Notes: a model not told the origin generated them from the letters alone. A stretch of 64,000 bases of DNA from DLKC01 sp002478885 (GCA_046329585.1 JAXLUI010000001.1:1054001-1118000); one strand, 5' to 3'; shown: positions 55,892 through 64,000, counted from the first letter of the stretch. Numbers and translations: made by a program.

Positions 55892-55925
55892 ACGATTTCT
55901 TTTTTCGCATGACTATTTGAGACCT

Positions 55926-55953
55926 GCCCCGGGGTAAAATCCGGGGCTTTTTT
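55926..55953 (+). terminator. Terminator after the peroxiredoxin gene
   Basis: GCCCCGG pairs with CCGGGGC around GGTAAAAT-like loop bases and is followed by six T, 35 bases after the stop. Confidence 0.92.
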
Positions 55954-56004
55954 ATGGAGAAGACTTTAGATGTAGAAAGCACTTGCTGACTTTGATCCGT
56001 TCAG

Positions 56005-57603
56005 TTATTGCCCGTTCATCACAACCAGCGCTTTTTTGATCATCGCATCGCTGGTATTGCTTACTTCATAATACCCCTCAGTGCGCCATATCTGTCTGGC
56101 CAGCATCGATTGAAAGTTCTCCAATAAAAACGCCTTCGCGCTGGCAGGAATATTGTCAATATTGATGGAATCCTTTTTAGCAAAGCTTTGCAACTGCTGA
56201 AACTCCTTCTCCCCCGGCTTAAATTGCCTGGAAAGTTCGGCTGGTGATTTTATAGATTGCAAATAAGGTTTGTTGTCGGTATAATACCTGTACACAAAAT
56301 TCACCAGTGTTCCTTTGTAATAGAGTTTACGAACCACGTCGGGCTGCGAGGTAGTATCGTAAGGAATAAAAATATCCGGGGTAATGCCGCCGCCGCCATA
56401 AACAATATGGCCACCGGGTGTTTTAAAGGCTGGGCCTTTTTTAAAAGACGTATCCCCATGCAGCACTTCGCCATCACTGAAACGGTTCATCAGTTCATCT
56501 TCATAATTTTCCAGCCCTTTGTCATAAGGCTTTTGAATATTTCTTCCCACAGGCGTGTAATACCTTGCAATAGTAAGCCTCAATGCTGCGCCATCACTCA
56601 AAGGAAACTGCTGCTGCACCAACCCTTTCCCAAACGTGCGGCGGCCAATGATCGTTGCCCGGTCCCAGTCCTGCAGCGCGCCGCTCAATATCTCGCTTGC
56701 ACTTGCGCTCGTTTCGTCAACAAGCACGGTTAACTTGCCTTTCTCAAAAACGCCATCCTTGCTGCAACGGTATTCCATCCTGGGAGCCTTGCTGCCCATC
56801 GTATACACGATCATTTTGTCTTCATCAAGAAACTCATCTGCAATATCGGCTGCCTGCTGCAGCACACCGCCGCCATTGCCGCGAAGATCAAGTATCAGCT
56901 CTTTCATGCCTTTGCCTTGTAACTGCTCCATGGCAGCCATAAACTCTTTGTAGGTCGTTTCCGAGAATTTATTGATGTGTATAAAACCGGCTGAAGAATC
57001 GATCATATACGCTGCGTCAACAGAAGGCAACGGAATAAGGCCACGTTCAATCGTCAGCACTTTCTTTTCACTGTTGTTACGCAACACGGTAATATTCACT
57101 TTTGTACCACCCGGGCCGCGAAGCAGTTGCTTTATCTGGTCTCCCTTTATTTTAACGCCGGCCACTTTTGTAGTGTCGCGCACAAAAAGAATTTTATCGC
57201 CGGTTTGCACGCCAGCCTTATAAGAGGGGCCGTTCTCCACCACACTCACAATATTCACCGTATCGTCAAAAATCTGGAATTCTACACCTATTCCCTGGAA
57301 ATTGCCTTGCATGTCTTCATTCACTTCCTGCAGCTCGCTGGCGGGTATATAAACAGAGTGCGGATCAAGATGGGAAAGCATTTCCTCGATGGCTGTTTGC
57401 TTTAGGCTGTCAACAGAAACCGTATCAACATATTTGTTCTGTATCAGGTTCAGGATCTCCTGTATCGAATTGCTTTTTGAATTACTGATGAACCCCGATG
57501 AACCCGCCGTATCTTCCCTCAGCTTATAACCTGCCCACATGCCAACCGTCATAACCAATGCAAACATCAGGGGTAACCACACCTGCAATTTCTTATTATC
57601 CAT
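56005..57603 (-). CDS. S41 family C-terminal processing peptidase
   Basis: 532 aa from the ATG at 57603; a TTG five codons upstream is also open. N-terminal anchor (VWLPLMFALVMTVGMWAGY), a CTP-type N-terminal region (LNLIQNKYVDTVSVDSLKQT), a PDZ domain (about 85-175), and the S41 core: LRGNGGGVLQQAADIAD, catalytic Ser in VDETSASASEILSGAL and Lys in IGRRTFGKGLVQQ. It cuts C-terminal tails in the periplasm. An extra C-terminal region (from about residue 420) is common in Bacteroidetes members. Confidence 0.94.
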   Translation of the reverse strand: MDNKKLQVWLPLMFALVMTVGMWAGYKLREDTAGSSGFISNSKSNSIQEILNLIQNKYVDTVSVDSLKQTAIEEMLSHLDPHSVYIPASELQEVNEDMQGNFQGIGVEFQIFDDTVNIVSVVENGPSYKAGVQTGDKILFVRDTTKVAGVKIKGDQIKQLLRGPGGTKVNITVLRNNSEKKVLTIERGLIPLPSVDAAYMIDSSAGFIHINKFSETTYKEFMAAMEQLQGKGMKELILDLRGNGGGVLQQAADIADEFLDEDKMIVYTMGSKAPRMEYRCSKDGVFEKGKLTVLVDETSASASEILSGALQDWDRATIIGRRTFGKGLVQQQFPLSDGAALRLTIARYYTPVGRNIQKPYDKGLENYEDELMNRFSDGEVLHGDTSFKKGPAFKTPGGHIVYGGGGITPDIFIPYDTTSQPDVVRKLYYKGTLVNFVYRYYTDNKPYLQSIKSPAELSRQFKPGEKEFQQLQSFAKKDSINIDNIPASAKAFLLENFQSMLARQIWRTEGYYEVSNTSDAMIKKALVVMNGQ

Positions 57604-57714
57604 ATAAAACTTATTCAATCACAAAAACACGAATATCCGCAATTCTGTTTAAAGGCATCCAGAATTTTATACCCGGTAAATGCCGGTGCAGGAAGGGTTT
57701 CATAGTCTCCCCGG

Positions 57715-57905
57715 TTGCCGTATTTCATGGCTACGCATGTTCCCCGCCAATACGTACTTATCTGGCATTACACACTTCTACGAAAGAAGAGGTGCGGAAA
57801 AAACGGAAGTTTTTTATACAATGCAAATTGCTTTCGGGCCCTTTACGCTTTGCTGAATGCAGGGCTAACTGCACAAGAGTGCGACGCAAGTAAGGCCCGG
57901 TAGAT
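57715..57905. repeat. Dispersed repeat: reverse arm 57871-57905, degenerate forward arm about 57715-57781
   Basis: Clear reverse arm: GCACAAGAGTGCGACGCAAG at 57871, followed by TAAGGCCCGG. A possible worn forward arm holds ATGGCTACG and ends GCATTACACACTTCTACG. Together they lie in the 405-base gap between the divergent S41 and TIR genes. Confidence 0.65.
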
Positions 57906-58008
57906 GTGCTGGCCCCTGGCCCATAAAAACCACTTTCCGCATTCGTATGCTGCCCATACACCGCTTGGCTTATTATTGCTATATTTAATCCACTAATCGT
58001 TGAAACCC

Positions 58009-60789
58009 ATGCCAGACCTCAACAACAACATAAATGTGTATATATCATACGCCGGCAACAATGCAGGTGAGGCTTATGAAAACAGCCGTGATTATATCGT
58101 CAAAAACATATGTGCCCAGCTTGATGCAAACGGGCTTCATGCAAGAGAATACAAACGCGACATAGCTTACAAAGAAAGCATACAGCAGTTCATGGACGAT
58201 ATAGCCAGTGCGGATTATATTGTTTTGCTCATCAGCGACAAATACCTGAAAAGTGAATACTGCATGTACGAAGCGGTTGAACTGCTCGCAAGAAACAAAC
58301 AAAACCTGAAGAATAAAATATTCCCCGTTTTACTGGCCGACGCGCCAATATTTGAAACAGACAATCACCTTGACTATGTGCTGTACTGGATAAAGAAACA
58401 CGAAGAGATCAACAAAAAGCTGGCAGGAATCGACCCGCAAAAGACCATGAGCCTGCAAAAAAAAGCGATCGTTTACCGCGAAATATCAGAGAACATCGAT
58501 GCGCTGTTCGAGGAACTGAACCAGATGAAACAATTCGACAGTAAACTCATTGAAGCAAACGACTACACCGTTATTGTGGAGAGCATACTAAAGGAAATAA
58601 ACAGGAAACCCCAGGTTGCAACGCAGGGACAGTTAACACTGGCACAGCAATCCATGCAGGTTGCCGCATTCGCACCCCAGCTTAACCCGGAAGACATCGG
58701 CAATAACATCGCGGCCATGTCAAAAGGGCTCAATGATTTCTTTAGCAGCGTGATCAATAAATTCGACGACCAGGTACTCGATAGCGAGAAAGCAAAAAAA
58801 GAATACATCAACGTAAAGTTCGATGAGATCTCCGGCGAGGGCGAGCTTACGCCGCTTACCAGGGATTTTATTCATAAAATAAGAACAGAGACCGACAAAT
58901 ACGAGCCTTACCGCAGGAGCCTCATCATCAGCGCGCTTTCGCTCGGTCTCATCAATAAGTACGATGAACAAAGGGCCAGGCTGCTCCTCGATTTTGTAAC
59001 CGATGGCGAACAACACCTGTCGCAAAGGGCCATATCAGGCCTCGTACTCGGCCTGCTCGACAAGGCCGACTACCTCAGCGACGAAATGCAACGCCGGTTG
59101 AAAAAGTTGCAATACGACGACCAGTTACAAAACTGCCTCAGCATTATTTACAGTTACATCGGCAATAAAGAACAGCTGACGACCATCGTCACCAACCTTA
59201 AAAGCATCGACCTCCAAAAATTCGATTTCTTTAAACAAACACAGCATTGGTTCCTGCCCTTTTATGAAAACAATCCCGTGCTGAAAGAAAATGTCGCCAA
59301 CAAAAAGCTGGCAAAATCAATACTCGACTGTGTGATTTACCTGGGGCTCGACAGCACAAAATATGCAGTTTCTTTCTTAATACCGGAGCTTGCGGAAGAA
59401 GACGTAAAAAACCTTGACCCGCTGTTTGAGTCGGAGAAAAAACTGTTGAATGTGCTGCAAAGCGATGAGTTTAAGTCAGACTTTATCGAACAACTGGAAG
59501 TGGCGAAATACCTACTGGAATTTTACATCTATGGCATTTACCGCAACAACAGGAAAATAGTAAGCCTGGTAGAAGATGAAAAACAACAGCGCAATGGTAC
59601 TATTTATAAACTGGTAATGAGTAAGCATACGGAACACCTGCTCAATGCCAGTGACTTATTTCTGAAAAAAGAGTACAGCGCGGCGGCAGAAGCGTTGAAA
59701 CCGTTGCTGGAAGATGAACCCAACAATAAAAAAGCCCTGTATATGTCAGGTGGCTGTTATTATTTTTCCGGCGATTACAACAATGCCATAAACTTTTACG
59801 AAAAAGCAAAAGCAAAAGGCGTTGTTGACGAACCCTTTTTATTCGCTGCGCTCGGCGATGCTTATTTCAACACCGCCGGCTACGAAAGAGCGATCGAAGC
59901 ATACCGCCAATTGCTGAAAATGCAGGCCAACACAGTCGCCTTGATCAACATAGGCCGCTGTTATGCATCAATGGAAAAGCCCGACCTGGCAAAGGCGATT
60001 GACTGCTATCAGCAGGCGGCCGAGCTCGAGCCGGGCAATCATTTCAACATGCTGCTGCTGGGTGACTGTTACTGCAACATTACCCCGCCGGATTACAACA
60101 ACGCGTTCCGCTACTATTACAAAGCGTTTGAAATAACGCCGGGTAACCTGGTTGTGATAGAAGCGCTCGACCAGCTGATGGTGAAAGAAGACCTCCCGGA
60201 CGCGGATCCGGAAAAAAAGCTGAAGATCTATTCAAAATACATAGAGCTCGATCCGCAAAACATAAGGCCGCTGGTATTCAAAGGCTTTGTGCTGGAGAAC
60301 AAAAGGCAGCCTGAATACGCTAACGCGATCGATTGCTATAAACAGGCGCTCGGCATAGAACCCGGTAATGCCTATGTGCTCATGTGCCTCGGCAACAGCT
60401 TGCAAAAAGGTCCAGCACCCGACTATGAAACCTCCTTAAAACACCTCGAACAATCCATCGCCATAGACCCTGGAAACAAGGAAGCATTGATGCATACCGG
60501 CTGGGCCTGTTTTGTAACCGGTGCTTTTGACCGGGCAAAAACACTTTTCGAACAATGCACGGCTTCTGAATACGCGCCAAATGCCTACCAGAACCTGGGC
60601 CATATCGCGCTGATCGGCCATGATGAACCCAACGCGAAAAGCTGCTATAAAAAAAGCCATGAGCTCTTCGAAAACAAGAACGATTTCTTTAACGGCTGCC
60701 TCGAAGACTACCAATACCTGCAGCCGGCAGGCATGGACAAAAATTATTTTGAACAGTTTTTACAGCAAGCCGTAAAAGACGAGCAATAA
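58009..60789 (+). CDS. TIR domain protein with helical repeats and TPRs
   Basis: 926 aa from the ATG at 58009; a TTG three codons earlier is open but less likely. Residues about 6-130 are a TIR domain: NVYISYAGN, FMDDIASADYIVLLISDKYL and YCMYE with Glu88 in the place of the catalytic Glu of NADase TIRs. Residues about 215-540 are helical, HEAT-like repeats. Residues about 550-900 are at least seven TPRs (for example AIDCYQQAAELEPGN, AIDCYKQALGIEPGN). No membrane segment. TIR enzymes in bacteria degrade NAD or make cyclic ADP-ribose signals, often in phage defence, but that role is inference here. A smaller relative is at 62454. Confidence 0.9.
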   Translation: MPDLNNNINVYISYAGNNAGEAYENSRDYIVKNICAQLDANGLHAREYKRDIAYKESIQQFMDDIASADYIVLLISDKYLKSEYCMYEAVELLARNKQNLKNKIFPVLLADAPIFETDNHLDYVLYWIKKHEEINKKLAGIDPQKTMSLQKKAIVYREISENIDALFEELNQMKQFDSKLIEANDYTVIVESILKEINRKPQVATQGQLTLAQQSMQVAAFAPQLNPEDIGNNIAAMSKGLNDFFSSVINKFDDQVLDSEKAKKEYINVKFDEISGEGELTPLTRDFIHKIRTETDKYEPYRRSLIISALSLGLINKYDEQRARLLLDFVTDGEQHLSQRAISGLVLGLLDKADYLSDEMQRRLKKLQYDDQLQNCLSIIYSYIGNKEQLTTIVTNLKSIDLQKFDFFKQTQHWFLPFYENNPVLKENVANKKLAKSILDCVIYLGLDSTKYAVSFLIPELAEEDVKNLDPLFESEKKLLNVLQSDEFKSDFIEQLEVAKYLLEFYIYGIYRNNRKIVSLVEDEKQQRNGTIYKLVMSKHTEHLLNASDLFLKKEYSAAAEALKPLLEDEPNNKKALYMSGGCYYFSGDYNNAINFYEKAKAKGVVDEPFLFAALGDAYFNTAGYERAIEAYRQLLKMQANTVALINIGRCYASMEKPDLAKAIDCYQQAAELEPGNHFNMLLLGDCYCNITPPDYNNAFRYYYKAFEITPGNLVVIEALDQLMVKEDLPDADPEKKLKIYSKYIELDPQNIRPLVFKGFVLENKRQPEYANAIDCYKQALGIEPGNAYVLMCLGNSLQKGPAPDYETSLKHLEQSIAIDPGNKEALMHTGWACFVTGAFDRAKTLFEQCTASEYAPNAYQNLGHIALIGHDEPNAKSCYKKSHELFENKNDFFNGCLEDYQYLQPAGMDKNYFEQFLQQAVKDEQ

Positions 60790-60799
60790 AATCAGGGGC

Positions 60800-60855
60800 C
60801 CGGCACCGGTGCAACCATTGCACATCGTTGCGTCGCACACTTCAGGTTCCGGTCC
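60800..60855 (+). repeat. Dispersed intergenic repeat, forward arm
   Basis: GGCCCGGCACC, CACATCG and TTGCGTCGCACACTTCAGG from 60828, right after the TIR gene. No reverse partner was seen before the window end. Confidence 0.85.
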
Positions 60856-60893
60856 GCTTATCGGCCACTCAGCCGCAACACTTCGGTACAGCG

Positions 60894-61085
60894 CTATTTA
60901 TTATCCCGCTTCCTGATCACCCTGTTCAGCACATACGAAACCATAAAGCTTACAAACGCCCCCACCGCGGAATAAACCGCCGTTTGCAGCACCCCGTGCC
61001 CGCTGATGGCATTGCATAAGCCCGACAGGGTACCGCCAATCGTGCCCATAAAAACAAACCCGTTATTTTCAGTTGTATGATGCAT
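60894..61085 (-). CDS. Small two-helix membrane protein, holin-like in shape
   Basis: 63 aa. Two hydrophobic segments (about residues 9-28 and 33-54, the second VYSAVGAFVSFMVSYVL) followed by a strongly basic tail, NRVIRKRDNK. This shape is seen in small holin-like or toxin-like proteins, but I recognise no family. A terminator (61103-61134) separates it from the 251-aa gene upstream, so it may need its own promoter. The ATG at 61085 is preceded by AGGCTA-like bases. Moderate support only. Confidence 0.55.
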   Translation of the reverse strand: MHHTTENNGFVFMGTIGGTLSGLCNAISGHGVLQTAVYSAVGAFVSFMVSYVLNRVIRKRDNK

Positions 61086-61102
61086 AATAGCCTCCGGTAT
61101 TT

Positions 61103-61134
61103 AAAAAGGCAGGCACCTGGTCAAGATGCCTGCC
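61103..61134 (-). terminator. Terminator after the 251-aa protein gene
   Basis: On the minus strand GGCAGGCA pairs with TGCCTGCC around an 11-base loop, then five T. It is about 20 bases after the stop at 61152. Confidence 0.85.
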
Positions 61135-61151
61135 GGTAAAACAAAAAAGCA

Positions 61152-61907
61152 CTAGTCAGCGTCTACCTCAACGATCGACGCGGCATTAAACGATCCGTTC
61201 TTCAAAGCGTATTTGGTGCCGTTCACCTGCTGAACAAACTCTACCAGTAACACGCAGAATACCGGGTGGGTGGTTGCCGGGCTTAACCCGATGGTAAGGT
61301 CAAAAGCCGGTACCGTGCTGTTGTCCCACGGGTAATAAGCCGATTCCGCAGTCTGCACTTCGTAACTGTCGTTTTCAAAATCGACAGCCGTGCCTGCCAG
61401 CGACAACTTAAAATGCGTGGTGCCCGAAGGTGCCGCTACCATGGTCGATGCCACAAATGCTTCGAAAGAAGCCGTGAGTACACCGCTGGCGCGGGTATAG
61501 CTCGTTGTGATGGGCATGTACAGCGTGGCGCCGAGTTTCGCCTGGCTGTTAAAGTCAAACCCTTTTAAAAGGGCCGCTTCACCGTCGATCACGTTGCGCT
61601 GTCCGCGGGGGTTCACCGTGTCTTCATGAATTACGATCATCATGCTTTGCTGCAAACGACCGATCATCTTGGGGTCTGCCGCTTTTTGTATCAGGGAGCG
61701 CACCGAACTCCTCAGCAGTTTGGAAGCTTTACCGGCACTGCCGAACTCGGCCATGTTTTCCCTTGTTCTTTCAAATGCCGGGTCTGTTGCGATCTTGTCA
61801 CCCGAAACGCCGCCTTTCTGGCGAACCATAAAACCATCACCTGATTTAAAGAAGGTGATATTACCGATTGTTCCTTCTATGGGAAGGATGCCTGCTTGTC
61901 TGGCCAT
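61152..61907 (-). CDS. Bacteroidetes protein of unknown function (MARQ...GTIGNITFFK type)
   Basis: 251 aa, no signal peptide. The N-terminus (MARQAGILPIEGTIGNITFF, then VRQKGGVSGDKIATDPAFERTRENMAEFG) is a pattern I recall from hypothetical proteins scattered in Flavobacteriia and Chitinophagaceae, often several per genome. The opening GxxGNITFFKSGDGF recalls the short beta start of DUF6266-like proteins, but this is not firm. The second half is beta-rich. No enzyme motif. Inverted repeats with GTAAC half-sites lie just upstream (61957-62058) and may control it. Function unknown. Confidence 0.75.
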   Translation of the reverse strand: MARQAGILPIEGTIGNITFFKSGDGFMVRQKGGVSGDKIATDPAFERTRENMAEFGSAGKASKLLRSSVRSLIQKAADPKMIGRLQQSMMIVIHEDTVNPRGQRNVIDGEAALLKGFDFNSQAKLGATLYMPITTSYTRASGVLTASFEAFVASTMVAAPSGTTHFKLSLAGTAVDFENDSYEVQTAESAYYPWDNSTVPAFDLTIGLSPATTHPVFCVLLVEFVQQVNGTKYALKNGSFNAASIVEVDAD

Positions 61908-61956
61908 AAAATGTTTTTTTTTAATAAAGTGATTTTGAAATTTGTTTTTGTGCCCT

Positions 61957-61991
61957 GGTTACCCGCTGCAGCCGGGTACACATGTGTTACC
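61957..61991. promoter_or_regulatory. Two overlapping inverted repeats upstream of the 251-aa gene
   Basis: TACCCG...CGGGTA (61960-61978) overlaps GGTACACATGTGTTACC (61975-61991, centre ACACATGTGT). Both carry GTTAC/GTAC-like ends and lie 50-85 bases before the ATG at 61907. Confidence 0.4.
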
Positions 61992-62030
61992 ATTGCAAAA
62001 CAAACTTAAACAGGCAAACAGCCGGTTTTG

Positions 62031-62058
62031 GTAACAGGGGTCATGTGACCCCTGTTAC
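62031..62058. promoter_or_regulatory. 28-bp palindrome, candidate operator or recombination site
   Basis: GTAACAGGGGTCA and TGACCCCTGTTAC are perfect 13-base arms around TG. No T run follows on either strand, so a terminator is unlikely. It lies in the 546-base gap between the divergent 251-aa and TIR genes, 124 bases from the former. Confidence 0.5.
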
Positions 62059-62453
62059 GTGGCTGATATTGAGCGCCTTACTGGCAGAAAGATGATGAGT
62101 AACAAATAGGTAGCAATAAACACTACCGAAATAGATAAATTAACGCATTTATATTAGGTGCAGCAAAGCATCAAATAGCTTCGGAGCCTGGGAGATACCC
62201 GAGTTCCGTACCGGGATATAATTCTTAACTTCAACTTTTGCATCGCTAAACAGCGATGGTTCAGGGCTGGACGTTCAATGATTACCGCCACAACATAAAT
62301 GCGTGAACTTTGTGTCCAATGCAGGGAATTCGCAGGCCCAAATTATATTTAAGAAATAACGGTTCAATAGTTTCACAAAAGTTCTTATGGTTTTGAAACA
62401 TAAGAAGACAATATTTTTTAATTTCCAAGTAGCCAGAATAGTAAAACTTCAGT

Positions 62454-63896
62454 ATGACATTGTTCCTTTCTTATTCATCAAAAGATACACAATATGCAAG
62501 TGAATTAGATGAATCCTGTATGACATACGGCGTAAATGTTATTAGAGATGACAGAGATTTAAAGCCATATGAAAACATTATTTCATTTATGGATCAAATT
62601 AAGTCCAAGGATTTTGCGATAATGCTTTTAAGTGAAAATTATTTAAAATCTAAATATTGTATTTATGAGTTCAGTGAGTTTATGAAAAAAGATGACTTTC
62701 ACGAAAAGGTTTTGCCAATTATGCTACCGAATTTTCAGTTGAATAACGAAACATTCGAATTGCTAAAAAGATATCACGCACCGTTAAGTCAGCGATACTC
62801 TCGCAATCTAATAGCCAGATTTCTCATTAAATTTTTTACAAAAAAAAGTGAGCAGGAAGTTCAGTTTGATTCTTTATGGAAATACTTGACTGAAACGAAA
62901 TTATTAAGTTATCAAAAGCTAAAAGATGAGAAATACAAAGACCTGTATTCTCACATTGGTATCTATGACGAAGATATTTGGAATGCCATATTAAAGGTTA
63001 GGGAAATTGCGGATGAGCAGGACCGAGAAATAGAATTTGCCAAAATTCAGAGAAAACACCCAGGAAGTTATATTGTTAACTTAAATGCAGGCATCATAAG
63101 TCATTTTCATAAAAAATATAAAAAGGCAATATTTTACTACAATGAATTCTTAGCAAAATTTACCGATGATACCTATCAGGTACATGGCTTTTTTCATTTA
63201 GGCCAATGTCACTACGACATGGGCAATTTTGACGATTGTATCGAATGCCATTCTAAAGGCGTTAATATTTGGCCACACATATCATGGAGGTCTTATCAGG
63301 GGTTAGGAGATGCCTATTATATGGGTAAAGGCGATATAGAAAAAGCAATTAAGTGCTACAAATTGGCAAATGAAATAGTAAAAGAATCCTATGTCTGTAG
63401 AAACTTGGGCATAATAGAATCAAAACGGAAAAATTATAAAGAAGCTATTTCATATTTACTTGAATCAATTAATCTTAAGCCTGATCAGCCAGATTTGTGG
63501 TTTGCGCTAAAGATCTGTTATCAACAGATTGGAGAACCTAATAACGCAGAGGAAACCTTAATCAAGGCCTATAATTTATTTCCAAACGATTATAAAATCG
63601 CAACAGATTATGTCAGTCTTTTGTATAAAAAAGATGAAAATGATGAAATTGATCTGCATTTATGCGAAACTATTTTGACTAAATCATTTAAGGCAAAAGA
63701 TGATTATATACCGACAAGAGCTTTACTTGCACAAACATTAATATTAATGAACAAAAATAGAAAGTCATTAAACTTTGCAATTGAATTGTTACGAAAAACA
63801 TTAAAGATGGAGATGGGCGAAAATAGAGCTTTTTATAAAGAATATTGCTTACAATTGCTAAGTGATGCAGAGGATATTAAAAATTCTAACGACTAA
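62454..63896 (+). CDS. TIR domain protein with TPRs, AT-rich
   Basis: 480 aa. The TIR domain fills residues 1-120: MTLFLSYSSKDTQYASEL, FMDQIKSKDFAIMLLSENYL, YCIYE with Glu72 as the expected catalytic residue. About eight TPR-like helix pairs follow (about 195-470; for example AIFYYNEFLAKFTDD, AIKCYKLANEIVKES, AISYLLESINLKPDQ). It lacks the HEAT-like middle part of the TIR protein at 58009, yet the two share YLKSxYCxYE. Base and codon use is clearly more AT-rich than all other genes here (many AAA, ATT, TTA), a sign of recent transfer. Possibly a defence NADase; untested. Confidence 0.9.
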   Translation: MTLFLSYSSKDTQYASELDESCMTYGVNVIRDDRDLKPYENIISFMDQIKSKDFAIMLLSENYLKSKYCIYEFSEFMKKDDFHEKVLPIMLPNFQLNNETFELLKRYHAPLSQRYSRNLIARFLIKFFTKKSEQEVQFDSLWKYLTETKLLSYQKLKDEKYKDLYSHIGIYDEDIWNAILKVREIADEQDREIEFAKIQRKHPGSYIVNLNAGIISHFHKKYKKAIFYYNEFLAKFTDDTYQVHGFFHLGQCHYDMGNFDDCIECHSKGVNIWPHISWRSYQGLGDAYYMGKGDIEKAIKCYKLANEIVKESYVCRNLGIIESKRKNYKEAISYLLESINLKPDQPDLWFALKICYQQIGEPNNAEETLIKAYNLFPNDYKIATDYVSLLYKKDENDEIDLHLCETILTKSFKAKDDYIPTRALLAQTLILMNKNRKSLNFAIELLRKTLKMEMGENRAFYKEYCLQLLSDAEDIKNSND

Positions 63897-63943
63897 AAAG
63901 CTTAATCACATATTCTAAATAAAATTTACAATTGAAAAAGCAC

Positions 63944-64000
63944 ATGCGAATATTTGGCGCAGGTCTGGTAGCGTTGCTTCGTATGTTGGCTAAACCTGTG
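63944..64000 (+). CDS. Possible 5' end of a gene cut by the window edge
   Basis: An ATG at 63944 opens a frame to the window end (MRIFGAGLVALLRMLAKPV). Base composition returns to the usual GC level here. The stretch is too short to judge. Confidence 0.2.
   Translation, partial: MRIFGAGLVALLRMLAKPV

Noticed and set aside
62190..62235. CCCGAGTTCCGTACCGGG-like fold considered as part of a tRNA or small RNA.
   Set aside because: No acceptor stem, D or T loop in proper spacing.

Overview
The window looks like a chromosomal segment of a Bacteroidota member, most likely family Chitinophagaceae (inferred from content, not searched). Pointers are four proteins with type IX secretion (T9SS) C-terminal sorting domains, two giant Reg_prop/Y_Y_Y sensor kinases with LuxR-type regulators, a textbook Bacteroidetes promoter (TTTG-N19-TAGTTTTG) before ahcY, and an S41 protease, tail-fibre-like surface proteins and YXWGXW lipoprotein of the kinds common in that phylum. 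About 50 protein genes are supported. I found no rRNA, tRNA, CRISPR array or transposase.

Layout. 1-9.6 kb: small metabolic and stress genes (VOC protein, HU-like CCDC81-type DNA-binding protein, aminotransferase, tsaD, two tandem MacB/FtsX permeases, GNAT, OsmC, lipoprotein, DUF1801, FAD oxidoreductase). 9.7-14.4 kb: secreted M1 peptidase, exported Gfo/Idh/MocA oxidoreductase and a SUMF1-type protein. 14.6-23.5 kb: housekeeping genes for the methyl cycle (ahcY), pyrimidines (pyrE, pyrB, pyrR), CoA (coaD) and sulfate activation (cysC-sat), plus NUDIX, thioesterase and Rieske proteins. 23.8-50.1 kb: a surface/secretion region in which two paralogous LuxR regulator/sensor kinase pairs sit around peptidoglycan-recycling genes (GlcNAc kinase, murQ) and a set of secreted proteins: three that share one N-terminal module, a 2199-aa beta-propeller/beta-helix giant, and an M23 peptidase. 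50.1-57.6 kb: DinB-like protein, Crp/Fnr regulator, M20 dipeptidase, YXWGXW lipoprotein, DNA polymerase IV, peroxiredoxin and S41 protease. 58-64 kb: two TIR-TPR proteins around a 251-aa Bacteroidetes protein and a tiny two-helix membrane protein. The second TIR gene is visibly more AT-rich than everything else, suggesting an accessory, possibly defensive, region.

The most striking structure outside genes is a dispersed repeat family. At least 22 copies of a roughly 50-bp element with the core TTGCGTCGCACAC lie between genes. They usually come as a forward arm followed by a reverse arm (for example 11711/11821, 14441/14535, 18267/18491, 27747/27849, 36083/36176, 43049/43134). The core is a small inverted repeat. 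Variant copies change both sides together (GCG/CGC to GTG/CAC), and a third variant carries an inserted second stem. This suggests selection on structure, or a non-autonomous mobile element.

Other points worth reading: a shared near-palindrome before the first response regulator and before a secreted protein gene; TTG as the only usable start codon in both sensor kinases and pyrR; an S74-type self-cleaving chaperone domain placed before a T9SS sorting domain; and a cluster of GTAAC-type inverted repeats, including a 28-bp near-perfect palindrome, upstream of the 251-aa gene.
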